From Nonomuraea cypriaca (lineage in GTDB: Bacteria; Actinomycetota; Actinomycetes; Streptosporangiales; Streptosporangiaceae), in contig NZ_JADOGI010000059.1 of the NCBI RefSeq assembly GCF_015645445.1, forward strand, positions 1-49,814: a DNA stretch of 49,814 nucleotides. Direction: 5' to 3'. Below are positions 9,458 through 16,492 of the stretch, piece after piece (the stretch's first letter is position 1; each line of letters starts with the position of its first letter). A program made the position numbers and the translations under genes. Below the pieces are notes generated by a model. The model was not told the DNA's origin. It made no database searches and worked only from the letters and a program-made list of their open reading frames with translations.

Positions 9458-9958
9458 TCACTCACCCGTGACACCGTCGATGCGTTCGCGCAGCAGATCC
9501 GCGTGGCCGTTGTGGCGGGCGTACTCCTCGATCATGTGGACGAGGATCCAGCGGTGGGTGCACACCTGGCCGTTGCGATCACCCGCGGCGTCCAGGGGCG
9601 TGGCGGCGGAGATGGCGCGCGCCCGCTCGATCTCGTCCCGCCACGTGTCGAAGGCCTCCGCCACCGAGGCGCTGTCGACCTCGTTGAAGTCGGCGTCGTT
9701 GTCCTTGTCCTTGTTCCACAGCTTGGGGATGTCCTCGCCGCGCAGCACGCGGCGGAACCAGGAGCGCTCGACGTGGGCCATGTGCCTGACGAGGCCCAGC
9801 AGGGACAGGGCCGAAGGCGGCGCCGGGCGCAGGCGCAGCTGCTCCTCGGACAGGCCGGCGCATTTGACGGCGAGGGTGGCGCGGTGCCATTCGAGCCAGT
9901 TGTTCAGCATCGTCGGCTCGTCGCCGGTCATGGGTGGCGGGGTGCGGCTGTCGATCAC
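9458..9958 (-). CDS. DinB-like (DUF664-type) four-helix protein
   Basis: 166 residues of helical DinB-superfamily character. Histidines lie at the usual places: VRHMAHVERSW in the second helix and HMIEEYARHNGHADLLRE in the fourth, the likely divalent-metal triad. Related actinobacterial proteins are often mycothiol-dependent transferases or isomerases, but no specific reaction can be assigned here. The start is GTG at 9958; an internal ATG at 9931 (MTGDEPTML) is an alternative. It is convergent with the ATPase gene, 16 bases apart. Confidence 0.8.
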   Translation of the reverse strand: MIDSRTPPPMTGDEPTMLNNWLEWHRATLAVKCAGLSEEQLRLRPAPPSALSLLGLVRHMAHVERSWFRRVLRGEDIPKLWNKDKDNDADFNEVDSASVAEAFDTWRDEIERARAISAATPLDAAGDRNGQVCTHRWILVHMIEEYARHNGHADLLRERIDGVTGE

Positions 9959-10080
9959 GAGGTCTGACCTTATCCCGGGCTCGTCCGCCCGTCATCTGAG
10001 AACTGCCGCGGTGCTCGCCCGGCGGCCCCAGGCGATCAACCCGGACCCGGCAGGGGTGCACTCAGGTACACCCCTGTCTT

Positions 10081-11037
10081 TCAGTTCATCGAGATGTGTA
10101 CGTGGTCGAAGTGGTTCTCGGTGACGCTCCCGCGATCCGACATCGATTCCCAGCCCGATCCCTGGTTGATGCGCTGCTTCCAGATCACGTACTTGACGCC
10201 CAGCTTGCCCATGTTCTTGATCGCCCATTCCGCGATCCTGTCGCCGAGAGCGGCGTTGGCGGAGCTGGGCATCGAGCCGCCGGTGCTCATCATGAAGTCG
10301 CAGGCCCGGCCCAGCGGATGCTCGCCGCTGGAGCCCGCGCGGAAGCAGCCCACGTCGTACGGCAGCGCGAAGTTCTTGCCCACCTGCTCCTTCATCAGCC
10401 GCGTACGCGGAGTGATGTTGTCCGAGCCCGCGGGCAGTTCGGGCGCCCAACTGCCGTCGGAATTGCGCCCGGAGCCGAACGGCACGAGGTCCTGGAGCTT
10501 CTTCTGGATGTCCTCGATGACGTCCTGGGCCTCTTCGCGCTGGTCGGCCACCTCCGCCGAGTCCGTACGGATCCGGGTCGCGAGCCCGGCCGCCTCGTCG
10601 GATGCCTGCTTCTTGTCGTCACGGGCCTTGGCCACGACCTGGACGAGAGCCTGCTGCTCGGCCGTCACCTGCTCGAGCAGGGCGGCGCCCGGGCCGGAGT
10701 CTGCCCGCAGCATGCCGGGCAGCGAGGCGTCGCGGCTCTGGTAACGCAGCATGGCGATCTCGGCGACGCGTTGCTCGGCCGTGGCCAGGGTCTGCTCCGC
10801 GGTGCCCAGGCGCTCCTTGGCGGCCTTGGCGGCCTTCTGCGCCTTGGCCAGCGCGTCCCGCTTGAGGTTGTACTTCTCGATGAGCTTGTCCACCTTGCCG
10901 TTGAGCTGCTTGAGCTGGGCGCGCAGCTCGGCCTCCGTCGGCTTGGGCGCGGCCGACGCCGGAATCGCGGGAAGCAGGGCGACCGCGGCGGCGGCGAAGA
11001 GACCGATGGCAAGAGTCGCGGGGGACGAAGCCGCCAC
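10081..11037 (-). CDS. Secreted coiled-coil protein with C-terminal ARB_07466-like / M15-type peptidase fold
   Basis: 318 residues. The N-terminus is a Sec signal peptide (hydrophobic run about 8-28, cleavage near PASA-AP). Residues ~33-175 are a long Ala/Lys/Glu-rich coiled coil of the kind seen in peptidoglycan hydrolases of the RipA/PcsB type. The C-terminal ~110 residues carry HPLGRACDFMM and end in NHFDHVHISMN, the H...D...H pattern of LAS/M15-like metallopeptidases. It is therefore probably an exported cell-wall or septum enzyme, though activity is not proven. It starts at GTG 11037 behind a cyclic-di-AMP riboswitch, tying expression to the envelope/osmotic second messenger. Confidence 0.85.
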   Translation of the reverse strand: MAASSPATLAIGLFAAAAVALLPAIPASAAPKPTEAELRAQLKQLNGKVDKLIEKYNLKRDALAKAQKAAKAAKERLGTAEQTLATAEQRVAEIAMLRYQSRDASLPGMLRADSGPGAALLEQVTAEQQALVQVVAKARDDKKQASDEAAGLATRIRTDSAEVADQREEAQDVIEDIQKKLQDLVPFGSGRNSDGSWAPELPAGSDNITPRTRLMKEQVGKNFALPYDVGCFRAGSSGEHPLGRACDFMMSTGGSMPSSANAALGDRIAEWAIKNMGKLGVKYVIWKQRINQGSGWESMSDRGSVTENHFDHVHISMN

Positions 11038-11056
11038 GTAGGTGATCCTCTCCCTC

Positions 11057-11195
11057 TGCCGGCCGGGTTAGCTGACGGGTTCGGGAATGGGAGTGCTCCC
11101 TACCACCGAAGTGGATTCACCCCAGATGAGATGGGTCCCCGGCTCCCGGGCAACACGCCCGGGATTAGGCGTGCAACGGCTGTTACGGCCGGTGC
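11057..11195 (-). promoter_or_regulatory. Cyclic-di-AMP riboswitch (ydaO/yuaA class)
   Basis: The minus-strand leader carries the conserved parts in order: an outer stem (CCGGCCG pairing with CGGCCGG), AGCCGGGGACC (11134-11144), GGGGTGAATCC (11113-11123), GGTAGGGAG, and CCCGAACCCGTCAGCTAACCC (final part at 11065-11076). These are hallmarks of the ydaO class, known to bind cyclic-di-AMP and, in actinobacteria, to sit before cell-wall hydrolase genes. Ligand binding usually turns expression off. A -10-like TAATAT (11203-11208) places the transcript start at the 5' edge of the aptamer. Confidence 0.9.
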
Positions 11196-11203
11196 ATAAC
11201 GGA

Positions 11204-11268
11204 TATTAGTGGTAGATCACGAGTAATGCGACCTTAACTAGAAATCTATTAGTGATCTACTCGTGATC
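11204..11268. repeat. AT-rich repeat pair spanning the galT stop codon
   Basis: TATTAGTG occurs at 11204-11211 and again at 11247-11254; the second copy contains the galT stop. Around them, GATCACGAGTA (11215-11225) is inverted as TACTCGTGATC (11258-11268), and TAGATCAC (11213-11220) as GTGATCTA (11252-11259). The pairs interlock, so different hairpins could form. This may end galT transcription or help the riboswitch promoter, whose -10 lies inside. Confidence 0.6.
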
Positions 11269-12328
11269 GAATCATGGTTGCCGCTTCCTCCGGCAGCACG
11301 TCGTTGACGAACGCGCCCATCGCCGACTCCGACCCCGCCAGGTACTTGAGCTTGCCCGCCGCCCGCCTGATGCTGAACAGCTCCAGATGCAGGTACGCGA
11401 GCTCCCGATCCCGCCGTACGGGCGCCTGGTGCCAGGCCGAGATGTACGGCATCACCACCCCGAACAGGTCGTCGAAGGCGCGCAGCACAGAGGTGTAGAG
11501 CGGGGCGAACGCCGACCGCTCGGCCTCCGACAGCGCCGCCAGGTCGGGCACCTGCCGGTGCGGATACACGTGCACCTCGAACGGCCAGCGCGCGGCGGCG
11601 GGCACGAAGGCCGTCCACAACTCGTTGGCCGCCACCACCCGCGTCGCCGCGGCCCGCTCGGCGGCCAGCACGTCGGCGAACAGGTTGCCCGTGCCCTGGT
11701 AGCGGGCGGCGGCGCCGAGCTGGAGCCGGGTCCTGGGCGTCACGTAGGGGTAGGCGTAGATCTGGCCGTGCGGGTGGGCGATCGTGATGCCGATCTCCTC
11801 GCCCCGGTTCTCGAAGCAGAACACCTGCTCCACGCCCTCGATCCCGGAGAGCTCGGCCGTGCGGTCGGCCCACGCCTCCATCACCACCTCGACCTGCGCG
11901 TCGGAGAGCCGGGAGAAGGATGAGGAGTGCTCGGAGGTGAAGCACACCACCTCACACCGCCCCACCCCCGGACGGACCTCCGTCAATCCACCCACATCCG
12001 CATAAGTCCCAAAATTTCCGGAGAAAGAGGGAAAGCGGTTCTCGAACACCGCGACGTCGTAGTCGTATGCCGGGATCTCCGACGACCGCGTGTCCGACGA
12101 CGGGCACAGCGGGCACTCGGCCGCCGTGCCCGTCGGCAGGAACGTACGCGTCTGCCGGTGCCCCGCCATCGCGATCCACTCCTCCGTCAGCGGGTCGTAA
12201 CGCAGCTCGGAGGCCACCGGCCGGGCATCGAGCACCCGCCGGTCGATCGCACCCCTGTCGGCGTCGTCCCGCCGGTCGAAGTAGATCAGCTCCCGGCCGT
12301 CGGCCAGTTGGGTGATGGTGCGCTTCAC
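11249..12328 (-). CDS. galT: Galactose-1-phosphate uridylyltransferase
   Basis: Leloir-pathway enzyme swapping UMP between UDP-glucose and galactose-1-phosphate. 359 residues. The active-site AHPHGQ has the nucleophile H187; H185 and the CPLC pair (C72, C75) match the structural zinc site. The GTG start at 12328 has GGAGG seven bases upstream and overlaps the DeoR stop by four bases (GTGA), so it is translationally coupled to that gene. galE and galK are not beside it, which is unusual; they must be elsewhere. The repressor encoded upstream probably controls this two-gene operon in response to galactose metabolites. Confidence 0.94.
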   Translation of the reverse strand: MKRTITQLADGRELIYFDRRDDADRGAIDRRVLDARPVASELRYDPLTEEWIAMAGHRQTRTFLPTGTAAECPLCPSSDTRSSEIPAYDYDVAVFENRFPSFSGNFGTYADVGGLTEVRPGVGRCEVVCFTSEHSSSFSRLSDAQVEVVMEAWADRTAELSGIEGVEQVFCFENRGEEIGITIAHPHGQIYAYPYVTPRTRLQLGAAARYQGTGNLFADVLAAERAAATRVVAANELWTAFVPAAARWPFEVHVYPHRQVPDLAALSEAERSAFAPLYTSVLRAFDDLFGVVMPYISAWHQAPVRRDRELAYLHLELFSIRRAAGKLKYLAGSESAMGAFVNDVLPEEAATMIRSRVDH

Positions 12329-13119
12329 TGCGAGTCCTCCGCGATGATCAGTTCGCCGGCCCGTTCGGCCAGCTCGGTGCGTGCGTCCTCCGGCAGCCCC
12401 GCGTCGCTGATGACCACGTCGGCCTCGGTCAGCTCGGCGATGGTGCTGATCCCGACCGTGTTCCACTTGGTGTGGTCGGCGGGGACGACCAGCCGGTGCG
12501 CGGCCGCCACCAACTCCCTGTCCGTCTCGGACTCGAGCAGGTTGGGAGTGGTGAACCCGGCGCGCACGCTCATGCCGTGCACGCCGAGGAAGAGGGTGTC
12601 GACGTGCAGGCGGCGGACCGCGGCCACGGCCACCGGTCCCACCAGCGCGTCGGACGGCGTGCGGACGCCGCCGGTGAGCACGACCGTGCGGTCGGCGCGC
12701 GGGGTGCGGTGGAAGACGTCGGCGACGGGGATCGAGTTGGTGATCACGGTCAGCTCGGGCACGCCGATCAGGTGGTGGGCCAGCGCCCACGTGGTCGTCC
12801 CCGCGGAGAGGGCGACGGCGGTGCCCGGCCGTACGAGCCGCGCGGCGCGGCGCGCGATGGCCTCTTTCTCCTGCTGCTGGCGGGCGGACTTGGCGGTGAA
12901 CCCCGGCTCCTCTGTCGAGCCAGGACCGAGCGCGGTCGCGCCGCCGTGCACCTTCTCCAGCAGTCCGCGCTCGGCCAGCACCTCGAGGTCGCGGCGGATG
13001 GTCATGTCAGACACGCCGAGCTCGCGTACGAGATCGGCCACGCGAACCCCGCCGCTGCTGCGCACGCGTTCGAGGATCGCCTGCTGGCGTTGCTGTGCGA
13101 GCACACCCGCTCCTTCCAA
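12325..13119 (-). CDS. DeoR-family sugar-metabolism repressor
   Basis: 264 residues. An N-terminal DeoR helix-turn-helix (about 9-58) carries LGVSDMTIRRDLEVLAERG and the following VHGGA. The C-terminal DeoRC sensor domain has the SAGTTTWALA phosphosugar-binding loop, as in family members that sense sugar phosphates. It is first in a two-gene operon with galT, overlapping its GTG start by four bases, so galactose-1-phosphate or a related metabolite is the natural inducer candidate. It probably represses its own promoter in the 13120-13241 gap, which it shares back to back with bL37. Confidence 0.9.
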   Translation of the reverse strand: MEGAGVLAQQRQQAILERVRSSGGVRVADLVRELGVSDMTIRRDLEVLAERGLLEKVHGGATALGPGSTEEPGFTAKSARQQQEKEAIARRAARLVRPGTAVALSAGTTTWALAHHLIGVPELTVITNSIPVADVFHRTPRADRTVVLTGGVRTPSDALVGPVAVAAVRRLHVDTLFLGVHGMSVRAGFTTPNLLESETDRELVAAAHRLVVPADHTKWNTVGISTIAELTEADVVISDAGLPEDARTELAERAGELIIAEDSQ

Positions 13120-13241
13120 CAGATTCCACCAAATTATGACATGGAATTGTTGGGGAATGTTAGTTCAGGGCGGATCACTTGCGCTGGTCAGCATGGGCAA
13201 GAGAACTTGAAAGCACATATCCGATCACCGGAGGTGAGCCT

Positions 13242-13319
13242 ATGGCCAGGCGGTCACGCAAGGGCAAGGCACGCAAGAAGAAGAAGGCGAACCACGGCAA
13301 GCGTCCCACGGCACGCTGA
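13242..13319 (+). CDS. Ribosomal protein bL37 (very small, basic)
   Basis: A 25-residue protein: MARRSRKGKARKKKKANHG followed by KRPTAR. It matches, from memory, the mycobacterial large-subunit protein bL37, which shares the ANHGKRP ending and the Arg/Lys-rich start. A strong ribosome-binding site GGAGGTGA lies five bases before the ATG, and a strong terminator follows the stop within a few bases, so this is a complete one-gene unit. It is too short for most gene callers and easily missed. Divergent from the DeoR gene. Confidence 0.85.
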   Translation: MARRSRKGKARKKKKANHGKRPTAR

Positions 13320-13321
13320 AC

Positions 13322-13349
13322 GGGTGGCCGCCTTCCCTGGCGGCCACCC
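13322..13349. terminator. Bidirectional terminator between bL37 and trpB2
   Basis: A perfect 11-base-pair hairpin with a six-base loop (arm GGGTGGCCGCC, loop TTCCCT). It lies two bases after the bL37 stop. The convergent trpB2 gene ends 23 bases further on, so the hairpin probably serves both. A second small palindrome, GGCCCCTTGGGGCC, lies immediately to its right. Confidence 0.75.
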
Positions 13350-13372
13350 CGGCCCCTTGGGGCCTCCCCGGT

Positions 13373-14698
13373 TCACGCAGGCAGATCGGCGAGCGCGTGG
13401 GTGATGCGCTCCTGCGGCAACGTGTGGTCCTCCAGCTCCCCGGCCAGGTAGCGGTCGTACGCGGCCAGGTCGAAGTGGCCGTGGCCGCACAGCGCGGTCA
13501 GGATGACCTTCTCCTCGCCGCTCTCCTTACAGCGCAAGGCCTCGGCGATCGTCTCGGCCAGCGCGTGCGTGGGCTCGGGGGCCGGCACGATGCCTTCCGT
13601 CCTGGCGAAGCGGACGCCGGCCTCGAAGCATTCGTTCTGCGATCTGGTGACCGCCTCGAACAGGCCGAGCTCGTACATGTGGGAGAGCAGCGGCGACATG
13701 CCGTGGTAGCGCAGGCCGCCCGCGTGGATCGGGTCGGGCACGAACGCGTGCCCCAGCGTGTGCATCTTGAGCAGCGGCGTGAGGCCAGCGGTGTCGCCGA
13801 AGTCGTAGGCGTAGACGCCGCGCGTGAGCGACGGGCACGCGGCGGGCTCGACCGCGCGGAACTCCGTCCCGATCCGCCCGGTCAGCTTCTCGCGCAGGAA
13901 CGGGAAGGCGAGGCCGGCGAAGTTCGAGCCGCCTCCGGTGCAGCCGATGACCAGGTCCGGCATCTCGGGCAACTGTCCGAGCGCCTCCTCGCCGATCACC
14001 GTCTGGTGCATGAGCACGTGGTTGAGCACCGACCCGAGCGCGTAGCGGGCGTCGGGCATCGCGGCGGCCACCTCGACGGCCTCGCTGATCGCGATGCCGA
14101 GGCTGCCCGGCGAGTCCGGATCGCCGGCCAGCACCTTGCTGCCCGAGCCGGTCTCGGGTGACGGGCTGGCGTGCACGGTCGCGCCGTACATCCGCATGAG
14201 TGAGCGCCGGTACGGCTTCTGGTCGTACGAGGCGCGTACCATCCAGATCCGGCATTCAAGGTCGAACTGGGCGCACGCGAACGCCAGCGCGGACCCCCAC
14301 TGCCCGGCGCCCGTCTCGGTGGTGAGCACCCGCACACCCTCGCGGGCGTTGTAGTACGCCTGCGGCACGGCCGTGTTGGGCTTGTGCGAGCCCGCGGGCG
14401 AGACGCCTTCGTACTTGTAGTAGATCCTGGCCGGCGTGCCCAGAGCCTTCTCCAGCCGGCGCGCCCGCATGAGCGGCGTCGGGCGCCAGAGGCGGTAGAC
14501 GTCGAGCACCTCCTGCGGGATCGGGACGAACCGCTCCCCGCTGACCTCCTGGCCGATCAGCTCCATCGGGAACAGCGGCGCCAGGTCGTCCGGGCCTATG
14601 GGCTGCCGCGTGCCGGGATGCAGCGGCGGAGGAGGCGGGGCCGGCAGATCGGGAACGACGTTGTACCAGTTGCTGGGGATCATCACCTCAGTCTGCAC
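13373..14698 (-). CDS. Tryptophan synthase beta-like protein, TrpB2 type
   Basis: PLP enzyme that condenses indole with serine. 441 residues, longer than ordinary TrpB (about 400) and with the N-terminal block NWYNVVPDLPAPPPPPLHP typical of the TrpB2 branch. PLP is held by K106 in GSHKPNTA, and the phosphate loop is GCTGGGSNF. TrpB2 proteins usually lack a matching trpA partner; here no trpA or other trp gene is adjacent, so it may salvage free indole or act as a stand-alone serine/indole enzyme. Start at ATG 14698. It converges on bL37. Confidence 0.9.
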   Translation of the reverse strand: MQTEVMIPSNWYNVVPDLPAPPPPPLHPGTRQPIGPDDLAPLFPMELIGQEVSGERFVPIPQEVLDVYRLWRPTPLMRARRLEKALGTPARIYYKYEGVSPAGSHKPNTAVPQAYYNAREGVRVLTTETGAGQWGSALAFACAQFDLECRIWMVRASYDQKPYRRSLMRMYGATVHASPSPETGSGSKVLAGDPDSPGSLGIAISEAVEVAAAMPDARYALGSVLNHVLMHQTVIGEEALGQLPEMPDLVIGCTGGGSNFAGLAFPFLREKLTGRIGTEFRAVEPAACPSLTRGVYAYDFGDTAGLTPLLKMHTLGHAFVPDPIHAGGLRYHGMSPLLSHMYELGLFEAVTRSQNECFEAGVRFARTEGIVPAPEPTHALAETIAEALRCKESGEEKVILTALCGHGHFDLAAYDRYLAGELEDHTLPQERITHALADLPA

Positions 14699-14764
14699 CG
14701 GTTACACCGCGCGTTCCAGCACCCTCGGAAGTATGGTGGTTAATCAAGTTCACAAAGGAGTCGT

Positions 14765-14985
14765 ATGAAAATCCGTGCAGTCGTCTTCGACATCGGTGGT
14801 GTCCTCGAGATCACGCCCTCCCTCGGCGTACCCGTGAAATGGGAGCGGGAGCTGGGGCTGCCGGCGGGCCACATCAATGCTCGCCTGGCTCCGACCTGGG
14901 CAGCGGGAGAGCTGGGCCACGTCACGGAGGAGGAGGTGGACAGGGCGGTGGCCGGGGTGCTGGGAGCATCGGCGAGCGCGCCCTG
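14765..14985 (+). pseudogene. HAD-type hydrolase, N-terminal remnant
   Basis: The first ~70 residues are clearly the start of a HAD-superfamily hydrolase (MKIRAVVFDIGGVLE, with the nucleophile Asp, then the helical cap start LGLPAGHINARLAPTW). A ribosome-binding AAAGGAG precedes the ATG. Homology stops near 14985, exactly where a 21-base tandem duplication begins. Beyond that the open frame runs antisense through the kinase gene and makes no sense as HAD. Motifs II-IV are missing, so it is probably a dead remnant left by a deletion. Confidence 0.75.
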
Positions 14986-15027
14986 CTCAGTCGCGGACCA
15001 GCACGGCTCAGTCGCTGACCAGCACGG
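14986..15027. repeat. 21-base tandem duplication at the HAD/kinase junction
   Basis: Two head-to-tail copies (14986-15006 and 15007-15027) differ at one base (GCGGACC versus GCTGACC). The right copy holds the last codons and stop of the kinase-like gene (AVLVSD-stop); the left copy would read AVLVRD-stop. It therefore marks a local duplication at the 3' end of that gene, at the breakpoint of the HAD remnant. Confidence 0.85.
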
Positions 15028-15637
15028 CGAGCCGATCCGGGTGGTCGGCCCTGACCACGACGTCCGCCGCCTGCTGGGGCCGGGCCTCCCGTTCGTACCG
15101 CTCGTACGCGGGCAGCCGCCACAATTCGCCCTCCGGCGCCCCGCGCCGCAGCGCCCCCGCCGAGAGCCACATGTGCACGGTCACCTCGAACGCCAGCTCC
15201 CGCCCCAGCAGCAACGCCCCGTCGGCCAGCAGCACCCCGCCCCTGCCCAGCTCCTGGTAAGGCAGCCGGTACGCCCGATCCACCCGGCTGTCCCAGAGCG
15301 CCGGCAACACCTGCCCGGACCCGCCCGCGTCCAGGGGCTCAAGCACCTCTCTCCGCAGCGCCTTCAGGTCGAGCCAGTCCTCGTAGAAGGCGTCGGGATC
15401 GGTCCTGCCGTGCTCCAGCCGCAGCGAGGCGGGCCGCAGGAAGTCGCCCGCGCGTACGCGCGCCACAGGCCGCCCCAGGAGCCGCAGGGGCGCGACGAGA
15501 TCGTCGGCCAGCGTCTCGGGACGCGCGGCGGGCGCCCCGTCGACGGCCACCCGGACCCACTCGTCCCGCGGCCGCCCGGCGATCAGCTCGGCGAGCTCCT
15601 CGATCAGCAGGTCACGGGAGATCGGTCGCGCACGCAT
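15008..15637 (-). CDS. Uridine-kinase-like P-loop protein with degenerate Walker A
   Basis: 209 residues resembling the actinobacterial uridine kinase-like family: ISRDLLIEELAELIAGRP, then VRVAVDGAP..., ARVRAGDFLRPASLRLEHGRTDPDAFYEDWLD and LPALWDSRVDRAYR. The place of GxxGxGKT reads GAPAARPETLADDL, so the phosphate-binding lysine is missing. Either catalysis is lost or nucleotide is bound differently. The start is ATG 15637, where the family pattern begins; the further upstream frame is low-complexity. The neighbour on the left is a broken HAD gene, and the stop sits inside a 21-base duplication. Confidence 0.72.
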   Translation of the reverse strand: MRARPISRDLLIEELAELIAGRPRDEWVRVAVDGAPAARPETLADDLVAPLRLLGRPVARVRAGDFLRPASLRLEHGRTDPDAFYEDWLDLKALRREVLEPLDAGGSGQVLPALWDSRVDRAYRLPYQELGRGGVLLADGALLLGRELAFEVTVHMWLSAGALRRGAPEGELWRLPAYERYEREARPQQAADVVVRADHPDRLAVLVSD

Positions 15638-15784
15638 CCCCACCAGCCTACGGCGGCCCCCGGCCACCGGGGCGGAGCCGCCGACATGCTCCATCAGCCC
15701 CCGCACGGCACGAACCCGGGAACAAGATTGGATAACAGTCGGCCCAGGCTCGGGATCATCTCCCTGACCTGGGCCTTGAGGCTC

Positions 15785-15858
15785 TGGAGCGGACGACGGG
15801 AATCGAACCCGCGTAGCTAGTTTGGAAGACTAGGGCTCTACCATTGAGCTACGTCCGC
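15785..15858 (-). tRNA. tRNA-Gly (anticodon TCC)
   Basis: On the minus strand the acceptor arm GCGGACG pairs with CGTCCGC, the D arm contains AGCTCAATGGTAGAGC, the anticodon loop is CTTCCAA, and the T arm is GCGGGTTCGATTCCCGT. The 3' CCA is encoded. It reads GGA (and GGG) glycine codons. It is divergent from tRNA-Pro, 89 bases away. Confidence 0.95.
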
Positions 15859-15947
15859 GCGAACCGGTCGAACTCTGGTCTAGACTTCATCCGGTCGTCA
15901 GGGCGTAAGCGTACCGGAGTCCCGGAGCGCATGTGCACTCGGCGAGG

Positions 15948-16024
15948 CGGGGCGTGGCGCAGCTTGGCAGCGCGCTTGCTTTGGGAGCAAGAAGTCGCAG
16001 GTTCAAATCCTGTCGCCCCGACCA
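15948..16024 (+). tRNA. tRNA-Pro (anticodon TGG)
   Basis: The acceptor arm CGGGGCG pairs with CGCCCCG, anticodon loop TTTGGGA, T arm GCAGGTTCAAATCCTGT, discriminator A and an encoded CCA. It reads CCA-type proline codons. A hairpin terminator follows seven bases downstream. Confidence 0.95.
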
Positions 16025-16030
16025 GCTCAT

Positions 16031-16059
16031 CAGGCCGTTCCCGATCCGGGAGCGGCCTG
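16031..16059 (+). terminator. Terminator after tRNA-Pro
   Basis: A 13-base-pair hairpin with a three-base loop (arms CAGGCCGTTCCCG and CGGGAGCGGCCTG), fully paired in plus-strand RNA with one U-G wobble. It begins seven bases after the tRNA. Confidence 0.75.
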
Positions 16060-16134
16060 ATCCGCGTCCTGCGGCCACCGGTGGAGCGCTGAGAGGTCCA
16101 CGTGGAGTCCTGCAGCCGCCCTTGGAGCCCCGAA

Positions 16135-16485
16135 TCAAGGGAGGCGGGCGACGAGGGACTTGGGGGCGATCCGGCGGTAGGCGTCGGCCACGATCTCGGA
16201 CACCTCCGCCCAGTCGACGTCCACGTCCAGGTAGACGCCGAGCCACCCGCGGTGCCCGACGTACGGCGGGCGGAAGAACCGCTCGGGATCCTCCGCCACC
16301 AACTCCTCCTGCACGCCGGGCGCGGCCGCGCACCAGAACGCCAGCCGATCGTCGTGATGGTGGTCGGCGAACATCACGAACGTCTTCCTGTCCCTGACGA
16401 ACCACGTCGGCTCCCCATGGCTGAGCCGCTCGGTGGTCTCAGGCAGTGCCAGGCAGAGCGCGCGCAGCCGCTCCAGGGACTCCAC
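16135..16485 (-). CDS. MmcQ/YjbR-family protein
   Basis: 116 residues with the YjbR fold pattern: LCLALPETTERLSHGEPTW at the start, RKTFVMFADHHH in the middle and GWLGVYLDVDVDWAEV, then the C-terminal AYRRIAPKSLV. Family members have a DNA-binding-like fold, but their role is not established. It begins seven bases after the stop of the site-2 protease gene, so it is the second gene of that operon. No functional link between the two is known to me. Confidence 0.85.
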   Translation of the reverse strand: MESLERLRALCLALPETTERLSHGEPTWFVRDRKTFVMFADHHHDDRLAFWCAAAPGVQEELVAEDPERFFRPPYVGHRGWLGVYLDVDVDWAEVSEIVADAYRRIAPKSLVARLP

Positions 16486-16492
16486 GGCCGCG

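Noticed and set aside
14986..15820. C-terminal part of the 351-residue HAD-starting frame
   Set aside because: After residue ~73 it runs antisense to the kinase-like gene and carries no HAD motif.
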